DNA of 64,000 nt from Vagococcus martis (GCF_002026305.1 NZ_MVAB01000001.1:2402625-2466624), one strand, 5' to 3'. Shown: positions 37,360-45,530, numbered from the stretch's first letter. Made by a program: numbers and translations. Notes: generated from the letters alone by a model not told the origin.

Positions 37360-38358
37360 TTATTTCTTCATTTCTTTTTTCAATTCATCTGGAATCTCAA
37401 TTCCCAATTTCTGTGCTTTTTCTTCATTTATTACCAGATCTCCTGTTTGAAATGTATATATTGGTGTATCACTTGGAGATTTTTTCTTAGTAATGACGTC
37501 TACCACCATTTTTGCTGTCTGAACACCTAAATCGTATTGATTGATGCCGATTGTGGCAATACCTCCTTCTTCCACCATCGTATCGACTGATGGAAATATT
37601 GGAATATTTGCGTCATCTGCTATAGAGACAATTGTTTGGAAGCCATTTGCAATGGTATTGTCAGTTGGTGTGTAGATGGCATCTACTTCTCCTGTCATAA
37701 CGTGAGTCATTTGAGAGATTTCATTTGTCGAAGGAACAGCATACGTTTTAACCGTAAGTCCCTCTTTTTGAGCTACTGTTTTAAAACGATCCACTTGCGA
37801 TTGTGAATTATCTTCTGCTGATGAGTAAATCACCCCAATAGTTTTCAGTGTTGGCAATAATTCTTTCATCAATTTAACTTGAGCTTCAACTGGCGACTGA
37901 TCACTGACTCCAGTGATATTTCCTCCAGGATGATTATTATCTTTCACTAATCCAGCAGCTTTGGGATCACTAATGGCGCCAAGAATGATTGGAATATCTG
38001 TTGTTTGGTTTGCTAATGCTTGTGCTGCAGGAGTAGCAATGCCAACAAGAGCATCAGGCTTTTTACTCATTAATTGTTGGCTCATACTAGAGAGTTTACT
38101 TTGATCTGCTTGTCCGTTTTGAAAATCAATATGGATCGTTTCCTTATCTTTATACCCTTCTCTTTCTAATTCTTCGATAAATCCTTTGTAAATCAAATCA
38201 AGAGATGGGTGGCTGACAAATTGTAATACCCCAATAGTTGGCACTTTTTTATGTTGTGTCGTTGATCCTGTTTTACTTTTATCAAATCCTGTTATAAAAG
38301 AGATGAATAGTATTCCTGAAATGATTGCTACTGCATACTTTAATCGTTTGTTTGTCAT
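37360..38358 (-). CDS. TrpX-like substrate-binding protein, first copy
   Basis: A 332-residue PF04392-family binding protein, first gene of the operon. It shares almost every motif with the second copy (TIGVLQFVSHPSLDLI, GIATPAAQALANQT, LGAISDPKAAGLV, YTPTDNTIANG). Its N-terminus is an uncleaved-anchor-like hydrophobic segment without a lipobox Cys, as in pneumococcal TrpX. I choose ATG 38358, eight bases after AGGAGG; ATG 38364 would be too close. The preceding 295-base leader encodes a Trp-rich peptide and two terminators, supporting tryptophan (or a precursor) as ligand. Confidence 0.9.
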   Translation of the reverse strand: MTNKRLKYAVAIISGILFISFITGFDKSKTGSTTQHKKVPTIGVLQFVSHPSLDLIYKGFIEELEREGYKDKETIHIDFQNGQADQSKLSSMSQQLMSKKPDALVGIATPAAQALANQTTDIPIILGAISDPKAAGLVKDNNHPGGNITGVSDQSPVEAQVKLMKELLPTLKTIGVIYSSAEDNSQSQVDRFKTVAQKEGLTVKTYAVPSTNEISQMTHVMTGEVDAIYTPTDNTIANGFQTIVSIADDANIPIFPSVDTMVEEGGIATIGINQYDLGVQTAKMVVDVITKKKSPSDTPIYTFQTGDLVINEEKAQKLGIEIPDELKKEMKK

Positions 38359-38371
38359 CGTCATATCCTCC

Positions 38372-38428
38372 TAAAAATAAAAAGACGATAAACCGTTTTG
38401 TCTATTAACACAACGGTTTATCGTCTTT
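38372..38428 (-). terminator. Second leader terminator, next to the trpX start
   Basis: On the reverse strand AAAGACGATAAACCGTT (38428-38412) and AACGGTTTATCGTCTTT (38397-38381) form a perfect 17-bp stem followed by TTTTATTTTT, ending just before the ribosome site. It is stronger than the attenuator proper and has no obvious antiterminator partner, so how transcription passes it is unclear. Confidence 0.75.
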
Positions 38429-38438
38429 GTTTAGTCAC

Positions 38439-38471
38439 AAAAAAACCGCATAGATAGGGTGTCTATGCGGT
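38439..38471 (-). terminator. Attenuator terminator of the trpX operon
   Basis: A perfect 10-bp stem, ACCGCATAGA/TCTATGCGGT, with a 7-base loop, followed by seven T on the reverse strand. Confidence 0.9.
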
Positions 38472-38558
38472 AGAATATCTGTTATCCCTAAGCATAGATA
38501 CTTCTTTAGAAAAAGTTCTAAAAGTTGTATCTATACCAAAAAATGTATACATACAACT
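38439..38558 (-). promoter_or_regulatory. Attenuator: alternative hairpins before the trpX genes
   Basis: Read on the reverse strand: arm 1 AGTTGTATGTATAC (38558-38545, starting in the stop codon), arm 2 GTATAGATACAACT (38536-38523), arm 3 GTATCTATGC (38501-38492), arm 4 ACCGCATAGA (38471-38462) and arm 5 TCTATGCGGT (38454-38445) followed by T7. Pair 1:2 (13 of 14) frees arm 3 to pair with arm 4 (TCTATGC/GCATAGA), blocking terminator 4:5. Pair 2:3 (ATAGATAC/GTATCTAT) lets 4:5 form. Arm 3 repeats the TATCTATGC of arm 5. A ribosome at the stop codon hides arm 1 (termination); stalling at Trp codons leaves it free (read-through). Confidence 0.8.
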
Positions 38559-38625
38559 ATCTACGCCAAGTTTGCCATGTCGAAATAATTAAATGATGTG
38601 ATTGTCTGTTTATTTGTCGTTTCAT
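38557..38625 (-). CDS. Trp leader peptide of the TrpXYZ-type operon
   Basis: A 22-codon ORF with GAGG eight bases before its ATG. The C-terminus reads S-T-W-Q-T-W-R-R, with two Trp codons four and seven codons before the stop. Trp is the predicted cargo of the transporter encoded downstream. The TAG stop overlaps arm 1 of the attenuator. Promoter, ribosome site, codon pair and terminator fit a control peptide for ribosome-mediated attenuation; this is inferred from layout. Confidence 0.85.
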   Translation of the reverse strand: MKRQINRQSHHLIISTWQTWRR

Positions 38626-38659
38626 GGCAAGTTCCTCATTTCGTTTTTAATTTGTTATA

Positions 38660-38688
38660 ATAATAACCCGTTACTCATTTACTGTCAA
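38660..38688 (-). promoter_or_regulatory. Promoter of the trpX leader
   Basis: On the reverse strand TTGACA (38688-38683), 17-base spacer, TATTAT (38665-38660). Transcription should start near 38653, about 28 bases before the leader ATG. Confidence 0.8.
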
Positions 38689-38692
38689 TCAT

Positions 38693-39358
38693 TTATTCAA
38701 AAATAATTTCTTTGGTCTTTTTTTTCTTTTTATCACTTGATGATGAACTTGATAAGGTTTCATCCATTTTTTTTGCAACTTTAATGCGTTTAGGTTCTTT
38801 GCGTGCTATTCTTGGCTGAATGATGGCAACTAATTTCTCATCCAACGTTTGTAACCCACCCTTTAGGTTATTAAACGAATATCGTCCTTTTTCTTTGCCG
38901 TTTTCCATCACGATAAACGTATTTTTGGCAGTTAGTTTGTATTTTGTTTCAATATCAGAAAAATTATAGATAGGTTGGATGTAATCAATTTTCCAATCAA
39001 CAGTTTCAAGTGGTTCATGTTTATCTAATAAAGTTTCAACCTGATTCAAACTAGGATTTTGTTTTGTATCTATTACTGCCACGATATGAGGCTCTTTATC
39101 GGAAAATACGCTGCTGATATCTGTTTCTTTTATTGGTTTTACCTGCTTATTGTTCGATTTCAATTCTGAAATAGCATGTAACTGCTTGTCTCTTATGGAT
39201 GGCCTAACAGCTGACACAAACACAGACATCACTAAAAAGACTATAGTCACCGAGCATATGATGATGACAAAATGTTTGTTTGTTTTGATCATATCTAACC
39301 AATTCACTTTTTTTAGGGAATGAAAAAGTTGCTTTAATCGCTCTTTAAGTTCCGTCAT
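38693..39358 (-). CDS. Single-pass membrane protein, unknown function
   Basis: A 221-residue protein. A basic cytoplasmic N-terminus (about 28 residues) precedes one transmembrane helix (HFVIIICSVTIVFLVMSVFV) and an external domain of about 130 residues with a mixed strand/helix pattern (PHIVAVIDTKQNP, NTFIVMENGKEKGRYSF) reminiscent of a thioredoxin-like fold but without a CxxC. The tail is Ser-rich then Lys-rich. I recognise no family. It ends five bases before the -35 of the trpX promoter, with no clear terminator between. Confidence 0.7.
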   Translation of the reverse strand: MTELKERLKQLFHSLKKVNWLDMIKTNKHFVIIICSVTIVFLVMSVFVSAVRPSIRDKQLHAISELKSNNKQVKPIKETDISSVFSDKEPHIVAVIDTKQNPSLNQVETLLDKHEPLETVDWKIDYIQPIYNFSDIETKYKLTAKNTFIVMENGKEKGRYSFNNLKGGLQTLDEKLVAIIQPRIARKEPKRIKVAKKMDETLSSSSSSDKKKKKTKEIIFE

Positions 39359-39532
39359 TTACTCCCCACCTTATGTATTCTAGACACATTATAACGTAAA
39401 ACCATGTCTTTGAGAATACCACATCACCATATTAAACAAATTGATTATAGTTTTTGACTACTAATTTTACCTGCGATGGTTTATAATATATAGGTTAATA
39501 TCATTATTTAAAATAATAAGGAGCGATTTCTT

Positions 39533-41068
39533 TTGACCAGTAATGAAAAAAAATGTCCAAATTGTGGTCATGTCTTTAAACCAGGAGAAACTTATTGTCC
39601 AAACTGTGATTTGTTTGTTCCATTTGATGAACAAAAAAATCTACCAAATGATACAATTACTAATTCAAACGAACCAACGAGCTATAAAAATGACACACCT
39701 TCTGAGCCAAGTCCTTCTATTCCAACCTTTAAGCATCGTAACCGTACTAGTGTAGAAGAGACACCTGCGACTGAAGAAGAAATAGTTGAAACGCAAAGTG
39801 ACATGGAAGAGGCAACTGAAAAGCCAATCATTGAGGAGCTTAGCGAAATAGAAACTATTTCCCCTGTAGAAGTCGAAACTTTCAAGGAAAGTGATGAGCC
39901 GGTTGAAGAACAACCACAAACAAGAGTGACTGACTCACCTACTCCACCGAGTAATGAACCACCTAAAAAGAGTAACAAAAATAAAATTTTGGTTGGTATC
40001 ATTGTTCTATTGATTGTATTTGGTGGTGGTTATGTTTATAACTCACAAAAGAAACAAAATGAATTAGAAACCACATTAAAATTAACAACGAGTGCCGAAG
40101 ATGCCATTCAGAACTTGTATATGAAAAATCAAGGTGAGGTATTTTTGAAAAAGGGAATTTCTCAATCAGACATCACCTCAGCTGAAGATAAAGTAAAAGA
40201 ACTAAAAGGCACAGAACAATATGATAAATTAAACGAGCGTATGCAACAGGCAGTGAAAACATTTACTCGTTTAACAGCTATCAATGAAGCATTTAAAAAA
40301 CCTGTGATTGAAGGCAATCAATTAATCAATGATGCGTATGTCAAAGACGATACTAAATTAACTTTAGAGGCCATTGATCCTGAAGAAAATGGTTTTGACA
40401 AACTTTACAATGACACCATCAAAGAAGCAACAGAGCAAAAAACAGCGATTAAAACCTTTAAAACAACACTTGAAAAACTCTATCGTGACGATAAAGTTGT
40501 GAGTGAACCAAGTAAACAAGTCTATAATGAGGCAGTGAAACAACTTGCAGATATTAAAGACCCTGAATTAAAAGCTGAATTCCAAAAAATTCTTGATGAT
40601 GTAAGTAAAATCATTGATGAGCAAGAGAAAAAAGCTGAAGCTGCACGTAAAGAGGAAGAAGAAAAACAAGCCGCTGCTGCAAAAGCTGAAGCAGAAAAAA
40701 ATACACAACAATCACAAAATAATAACAACACCAACACAGCACAGAATGGTAGCTCATTCACTCCTTCTACTAATGGTGGACGTTGGGGTACCAGACAAGA
40801 CGCCACAATTGACTTATCAGATCCTGCATGGGCTTGGAATCCTGGTGTTCAAGAAAAAGTCATTTCAGAAGTCATTAAACGTGGTTATGTTGTAGACGGT
40901 GGTTATACACTTGTTCCGAAATTTATCGAAAATGGTGTTGGTTTCTATGACCTTTATGCCACAAAAAATTCGAAACTATTCCCAAATAGTAAACCTGAAG
41001 AATTTCCAATTTACGTTGTCACAATTAACGATAAAACAGGTTGGTTTAAAGGAAACGGACCAAATTAA
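39533..41068 (+). CDS. MapZ-like membrane protein with N-terminal zinc ribbon
   Basis: A 511-residue protein starting at TTG 39533 after AAGGAG. Order: zinc ribbon with C8-x2-C11...C22-x2-C25, an acidic Pro/Glu/Thr-rich cytoplasmic region to about 145, one transmembrane helix (ILVGIIVLLIVFGGGYVY), a helical extracellular domain (about 180-370), an Ala/Lys/Glu coiled stretch, an Asn-rich linker and a C-terminal domain ending TINDKTGWFKGNG. This order resembles MapZ, the midcell ring protein of streptococci and enterococci, where extracellular domain 1, a flexible linker and domain 2 bind peptidoglycan. If so it helps place FtsZ. The assignment rests on architecture and recalled C-terminal similarity. 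Confidence 0.65.
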   Translation: MTSNEKKCPNCGHVFKPGETYCPNCDLFVPFDEQKNLPNDTITNSNEPTSYKNDTPSEPSPSIPTFKHRNRTSVEETPATEEEIVETQSDMEEATEKPIIEELSEIETISPVEVETFKESDEPVEEQPQTRVTDSPTPPSNEPPKKSNKNKILVGIIVLLIVFGGGYVYNSQKKQNELETTLKLTTSAEDAIQNLYMKNQGEVFLKKGISQSDITSAEDKVKELKGTEQYDKLNERMQQAVKTFTRLTAINEAFKKPVIEGNQLINDAYVKDDTKLTLEAIDPEENGFDKLYNDTIKEATEQKTAIKTFKTTLEKLYRDDKVVSEPSKQVYNEAVKQLADIKDPELKAEFQKILDDVSKIIDEQEKKAEAARKEEEEKQAAAAKAEAEKNTQQSQNNNNTNTAQNGSSFTPSTNGGRWGTRQDATIDLSDPAWAWNPGVQEKVISEVIKRGYVVDGGYTLVPKFIENGVGFYDLYATKNSKLFPNSKPEEFPIYVVTINDKTGWFKGNGPN

Positions 41069-41072
41069 AAAC

Positions 41073-41110
41073 AAGGAGAAATAACAGATTGATTGTTGTT
41101 TCTCCTTATT
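41073..41110 (+). terminator. Terminator after the MapZ-like gene
   Basis: AAGGAGAAATAACA and TGTTGTTTCTCCTT pair with a single mismatch, followed by a T-rich tract. Confidence 0.7.
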
Positions 41111-41139
41111 TATTTCTACTTTAAAAAGGAGGTTTTACC

Positions 41140-42840
41140 ATGTCATTTGACGGTATTTTCACCCACTTGATGGTAAACGAATTATCGAATACATTAACCA
41201 ATGGACGTTTGTCAAAAGTCCATCAACCATATGATAATGAATTGATGTTAGTTTTTAGAAACAACTCGAAAAATCACACGCTTTTATTATCTGCTAATCC
41301 AAATTATGCTCGTATTCAACTAACGAATATCAAGTATAAAAATCCTGCTACTCCGCCCAACTTTTGTATGACGCTTAGAAAGTATCTTGAGGGAAGTATC
41401 TTACAAGAAATCAAACAAACTAATAATGACCGTATCATTTCGTTTTCATTTGAAAGTCGCAATGATTTAGGTGACTTAGAAAGCATTGTGTTAATTGTTG
41501 AATTAATGGGCCGACATAGTAACATCATTTTATTAAATAAAGACACAAAAAAAATCATTGATACAATCAAACATGTGGGTATGAGCCAAAATAGCTATCG
41601 TCTTCTTTTACCAGGTGCTGATTACATCACACCGCCACTAAAAGACACACAAAACCCTTGGACAGTTGACAAGGAGGCTTTGTTTAAAGAATTAAACAGT
41701 TTAGCCGAGCTATCACCACAAGCCATTCAACAGCAATTTGAAGGATTTTCTAAAGATACGGCAAATGAATTAGTTTACCGCCTAAAACATGAAGATACAG
41801 ATAAAGTAACGACTTGGACTAACTTCTTCAATGAAATGACAAATCAGTTACATCCAACTATTGGATTGATTAAGGATAAAGAACGCTTTGCTCCTATCCC
41901 CTATCAAACCTTTGATGAAGAATTATCACAGTTTGATACACTGAGTGACTTGCTAGATGCTTTTTATGAAGGCAAAGCCGAGAAAGATCGGGTAAAACAA
42001 CAAGCTGGTGAGCTAATCAAAAAAGTGACAAACGATATGAATAAATTAAAAAAGAAAACCAAAATTCTAGAAAAACAACTTGTGGATGCTGATAATGCAG
42101 AGATTTATCGTGTCAAAGGAGAGCTTCTCACAACATTCTTACATGAAGTAAAACGTGGCACTACAAGTGTTGAGCTGCCAAATTATTATAATAATGATGA
42201 ACCAATTAAGATTAGTTTAAATGAAACCCTTACACCCAACCAAAATGCACAAAAGTATTTCCAACGTTATCAAAAACTGAAAAATGGTGTGGCTGTAGTT
42301 AAAGAGCAACTAAATATTACAAAATATGAACTACTCTACTTAGAATCAGTATTAGCCCAATTAGATATCGCATCACCGAGCGATGTGCAACTGATTAGGG
42401 AAGAATTAATCGCTGAGAAATACATCAAAATAAAAACCAAAGATAAGAAAAAACAAAAAAATAAACCATCGAAACCAATTCAGTTTGTTTCTAGTGATGG
42501 GGACATCATTTTTGTTGGAAAAAATAATATCCAAAATGACCAACTCACTTTAAAAACGGCTAATAAAAACGATATTTGGTTGCATACTAAAGATATCCCT
42601 GGTTCTCATGTCATTATTAAAAATAGTGATCCTAGTGATCAGACGTTACTAGAAGCAGCCTTGCTTGCGGCTTATTATTCAAAATACCGTTTATCAGCAT
42701 CAGTCCCTGTTGATTATGTTGCAGTGAAGCACGTTAAAAAACCAAATGGTGCCAAACCGGGATTTGTTATTTATGAAAATCAAAAAACATTGTTTGTCAC
42801 GCCAGAAATAAATGAGATTAAAAAGATAAAGGAGTGTTGA
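41140..42840 (+). CDS. rqcH: Ribosome quality control protein RqcH (NFACT family)
   Basis: The 566-residue protein is the bacterial Rqc2/NEMF homologue, older name fibronectin-binding protein FbpA. The NFACT-N domain opens with FDGIFTHLMVNELSNTL, a helical coiled-coil middle runs from about 285 to 440, and the NFACT-R domain has IWLHTKDIPGSHVII near residue 480. It binds split 50S subunits with stalled peptidyl-tRNA and recruits tRNA-Ala for alanine tailing. AAAGGAGG precedes the ATG. The next gene starts three bases after its stop. Confidence 0.93.
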   Translation: MSFDGIFTHLMVNELSNTLTNGRLSKVHQPYDNELMLVFRNNSKNHTLLLSANPNYARIQLTNIKYKNPATPPNFCMTLRKYLEGSILQEIKQTNNDRIISFSFESRNDLGDLESIVLIVELMGRHSNIILLNKDTKKIIDTIKHVGMSQNSYRLLLPGADYITPPLKDTQNPWTVDKEALFKELNSLAELSPQAIQQQFEGFSKDTANELVYRLKHEDTDKVTTWTNFFNEMTNQLHPTIGLIKDKERFAPIPYQTFDEELSQFDTLSDLLDAFYEGKAEKDRVKQQAGELIKKVTNDMNKLKKKTKILEKQLVDADNAEIYRVKGELLTTFLHEVKRGTTSVELPNYYNNDEPIKISLNETLTPNQNAQKYFQRYQKLKNGVAVVKEQLNITKYELLYLESVLAQLDIASPSDVQLIREELIAEKYIKIKTKDKKKQKNKPSKPIQFVSSDGDIIFVGKNNIQNDQLTLKTANKNDIWLHTKDIPGSHVIIKNSDPSDQTLLEAALLAAYYSKYRLSASVPVDYVAVKHVKKPNGAKPGFVIYENQKTLFVTPEINEIKKIKEC

Positions 42841-42843
42841 TAT

Positions 42844-44064
42844 ATGTTACGTTTTAGAACTGTTTTACTTGGGATTGTTGGAATTGGGCTATTAGTGTTT
42901 GCTCTTTCATATTTTGTTTATCGATTTATCTTTAAAAAAAATCTTAAAAATATAAAAATAAACATCTTGATGATACTACTAGCTGTTATTGGTGGTACTC
43001 TTTTTTATAGTCCTGCTAGGCAATATATTCAATTAAAAAAAGGAACCATCGACCATAGTAATGTCGTGACATATAATGGACAAAAGATAAGAACAGAAGC
43101 CAATGCGACTGAACGTCTTACTTTACCTTCTGTTTATGGAAGTATTGAAGCTACACACCCTTCTGTTGTAGCACTTGATAAACCGTTAGATGGATACAAA
43201 TACTGGATGGCTGTAACACCTTATCCAAAAGGAAAAGCCGTTTACGAAAATCCACATGTATTTAAGTCAAACGATTTAGTTTCATGGATTCCAAATGAAG
43301 CAAATCCACTAGATGAACCAAAAAGCGAAAAATTTAATGATAATAACACACCGATGCAGTATGACTCTGATACGCATATTATTTATAATAAAGAAAAGAA
43401 TCAATTAGAAGTATTTTGGCGTTATGTTGATGATATCAATAAGAAATCAATCATTTACAAACGAACATCGGTGGATGGAAAAAATTGGACACCTAAAGAA
43501 ATAGTCTTTGATGGAACAAAACCAGGTGAAGATTGGATATCTCCTGTATTTATTAAAGACAATAAGGGATATAAAGTATGGTATGTTGCTCATGGATATA
43601 AAATTTGGACTAGAGATAGCCAAGATGGAAAGAAATGGAGCAATCCTGTAGAAGTCAAGGTTCCCTATGAAGAAAAAAATATGCATCATTGGCATTTAGA
43701 TGTCCAAAAAACTGATTTGGGCTATGAGATGGTGGTTGTTGGGTTTAAATCAAATGGTGAATACAAATTATCTGATCGACATGTAATGAATGTGTATTAT
43801 TCAAAATCAGAAGATAATAAAAAGTGGGACACTCTTAAACCAATCATCTTCCCTTCTGGTAAACGAGTTGGATTTGATGGAAAAGGGTTATATCGTAGTG
43901 CTATGTTGAAAGAAGGAAAGGACTATTATATCTTTTATAGTGGCATTGGGTATGATGATACTCGTGGTGTCGGTGTATCAACTGGAACAGATATCAATCA
44001 CTTGAAAGGATTAAATCTATCTGATTACGAAGGAAAAATAAAATTAGATAACAAAACCGAGTAG
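42844..44064 (+). CDS. Membrane-anchored GH43-like five-bladed propeller protein
   Basis: A 406-residue protein with two N-terminal transmembrane helices (about 5-27 and 39-56) followed by an external region of about 340 residues. Repeated blades with W, Y and Asp-box-like motifs (SVDGKNWTPKEIV, SQDGKKWSNPVEV, SEDNKKWDTLKPI) suggest a five-bladed beta-propeller as in GH43/GH117 glycosidases or sialidase-like proteins. Catalytic acids cannot be assigned with confidence. The start lies three bases after rqcH with GGAG upstream, so the two are co-transcribed although no functional tie is known. Confidence 0.7.
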   Translation: MLRFRTVLLGIVGIGLLVFALSYFVYRFIFKKNLKNIKINILMILLAVIGGTLFYSPARQYIQLKKGTIDHSNVVTYNGQKIRTEANATERLTLPSVYGSIEATHPSVVALDKPLDGYKYWMAVTPYPKGKAVYENPHVFKSNDLVSWIPNEANPLDEPKSEKFNDNNTPMQYDSDTHIIYNKEKNQLEVFWRYVDDINKKSIIYKRTSVDGKNWTPKEIVFDGTKPGEDWISPVFIKDNKGYKVWYVAHGYKIWTRDSQDGKKWSNPVEVKVPYEEKNMHHWHLDVQKTDLGYEMVVVGFKSNGEYKLSDRHVMNVYYSKSEDNKKWDTLKPIIFPSGKRVGFDGKGLYRSAMLKEGKDYYIFYSGIGYDDTRGVGVSTGTDINHLKGLNLSDYEGKIKLDNKTE

Positions 44065-44083
44065 TTTTTCTACTCGGTTTTAT
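44053..44083. terminator. Bidirectional terminator
   Basis: AAAACCGAGTA and TACTCGGTTTT form a perfect 11-bp stem overlapping the stop codons of two convergent genes. Confidence 0.85.
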
Positions 44084-44367
44084 ATACGCTTTTTCGTCCG
44101 CTTATACTTTTCTTTATGTCCATCATACTCAATTTGTAAACGCAACAATTCAGAATAAACCCAGTCCATTGATTTGCTTGTAGCAAGTGATAAGGAATAA
44201 ATAAATGATACAGGGAGCGATTCGATGCGTCGTTCTCTACTTACCCATGTGGCAATAGTTGATTGCGGGTATTGAAATTGTTCGCAAAATTCTAGTACAG
44301 TATAGTTTAAATGCTTAATAATAAATGTATTGATAGGGTGAGGATAAACAAAAGTATTGGTAGTCAT
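44080..44367 (-). CDS. Small putative helix-turn-helix protein
   Basis: A 95-residue protein. The middle (YTVLEFCEQFQYPQSTIATW) reads like a helix-turn-helix with a recognition helix SQTxxxWxxR style, followed by helices typical of XRE-like folds (SFIYSLSLATSKSMDWVYSEL) and a Lys/Arg-rich tail. I recognise no specific family, and DNA binding is a prediction. AAAGGAG precedes the ATG. It is a single gene. Confidence 0.65.
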   Translation of the reverse strand: MTTNTFVYPHPINTFIIKHLNYTVLEFCEQFQYPQSTIATWVSRERRIESLPVSFIYSLSLATSKSMDWVYSELLRLQIEYDGHKEKYKRTKKRI

Positions 44368-44433
44368 GGTGGGAAAACTCCTTTTTATTTTAATTTCATT
44401 TGCGATAATAGTTATCTCTTTCTTATAGTATAA

Positions 44434-44474
44434 TAAAAAACGACTAATTATTATTAGGATAATTAGTCGTTTGC
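44434..44474 (-). terminator. Terminator after the HD-domain gene
   Basis: AAACGACTAATT and AATTAGTCGTTT are perfect arms, and the reverse strand continues into a T6 run. Confidence 0.85.
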
Positions 44475-44475
44475 T

Positions 44476-45105
44476 CTATAAATATTGATTTATCTGCAAA
44501 ATAAATTCTTCTTTACCATAAAATGACTTATCCAAGAGTTCTGGAAAGATTTCTGCAAAAAAGTAAGTCACGGACGGTCGATGTTTGTATTCTTGTATCG
44601 TTTGAACGGCTTCTAAAAACATTTCTTTATAAACAATTTCTGGATTATTTTTCACAATCTCTTCAAATGACTCATACAGTAAGTCAACTTTGTCAGCAAT
44701 GGATAAAATCTCACCTTCGACAGTGTCGTCTTTGCCTTCAAATAATCGTCTGCGATAAATGTCTTGAAACTCTTCTGGAATTTCTTGTGATATGAACTCA
44801 TCCGTCATCTTTTCTTCAACTGTTTGCAACATGCCTCTTAGCTCTTTATTGGCATACTTTACAGGTGTCTTAATATCACCGATAAATCGCTCAGTATAGT
44901 CATGATTTAATGCTTTTTCATAAAGACTCTTCCAATCAATCTCTACCCCATGATGCTCTTCAATATCTCCTAAAACTTGTGCAATAGACGTAACACGATA
45001 TGAATGAGCCGCTACTGTATGCTCTGTAAATTTAAAAAAACCAGGTGCACGCGTAATAGTTTCCAAATTGTTAAGACCTAAAATAAAATCATTTAACCCC
45101 ATCAT
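44476..45105 (-). CDS. HD-domain phosphohydrolase, YfbR-like
   Basis: A 209-residue HD-superfamily protein. Metal ligands are His in VAAHSYRV, the His-Asp pair in ALNHDYTERF and a late Asp in SIADKVDLLYE. This matches YfbR/YdhI-type 5'-deoxynucleotidases that dephosphorylate dNMPs, although substrate residues cannot be verified. I start it at ATG 45105 behind GTAGGTG; a TTG at 45120 is possible. The psiE-like gene lies directly upstream on the same strand, so they form a small operon. Confidence 0.8.
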   Translation of the reverse strand: MMGLNDFILGLNNLETITRAPGFFKFTEHTVAAHSYRVTSIAQVLGDIEEHHGVEIDWKSLYEKALNHDYTERFIGDIKTPVKYANKELRGMLQTVEEKMTDEFISQEIPEEFQDIYRRRLFEGKDDTVEGEILSIADKVDLLYESFEEIVKNNPEIVYKEMFLEAVQTIQEYKHRPSVTYFFAEIFPELLDKSFYGKEEFILQINQYL

Positions 45106-45122
45106 GTCACCTACTTTCAATA

Positions 45123-45530
45123 TTATTTATTTTTTCTAATTTTTTCTTTTGCTTTAATTAATTCAAGCAAGTAAAGCGTTAATGTCAATGTTAAAATAGC
45201 AATCGTTAATAATAACGTTTGCCCCCCATTATTATGAACCACAAGTAATTGTCTTAAAATCGCCGTAATACTAATTAAAACAAGGTATTTTATCGGAACA
45301 TTGTGTGCGTCTTCAATGTACTTAAGTGTCATGATAATAAACTCAAATAACATAAAGAAACCAAGAATATAATCAGCAATCGTATCTATAGAACCCATCT
45401 TATTTTGGATAAAAATTAATTTAAAGATATTCACTAAATCTAGTCCCATATATATTAAAATGAGTATAGCTAAAATAGAAAGAAAGACATTCATCACAAT
45501 ACTAAGAAGCATTTTAAATTTTTCTTCCAT
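45123..45530 (-). CDS. psiE: PsiE-family membrane protein
   Basis: A 135-residue protein with four transmembrane segments and the PsiE pattern: a first long helix, then IADYILGFFMLFEFIIMTLKYIED, then a helix with VPIKYLVLISITAILRQLLV. In E. coli psiE is induced by phosphate starvation, but the molecular role is not established. GGAGGGTTT precedes the ATG. It is followed by the HD-domain gene. Confidence 0.8.
   Translation of the reverse strand: MEEKFKMLLSIVMNVFLSILAILILIYMGLDLVNIFKLIFIQNKMGSIDTIADYILGFFMLFEFIIMTLKYIEDAHNVPIKYLVLISITAILRQLLVVHNNGGQTLLLTIAILTLTLTLYLLELIKAKEKIRKNK

Noticed and set aside
38359..38653. T-box for tryptophan before the trpX genes
   Set aside because: The T-box core motif is missing; ACCGCATAGA resembles part of it but is simply the terminator stem.
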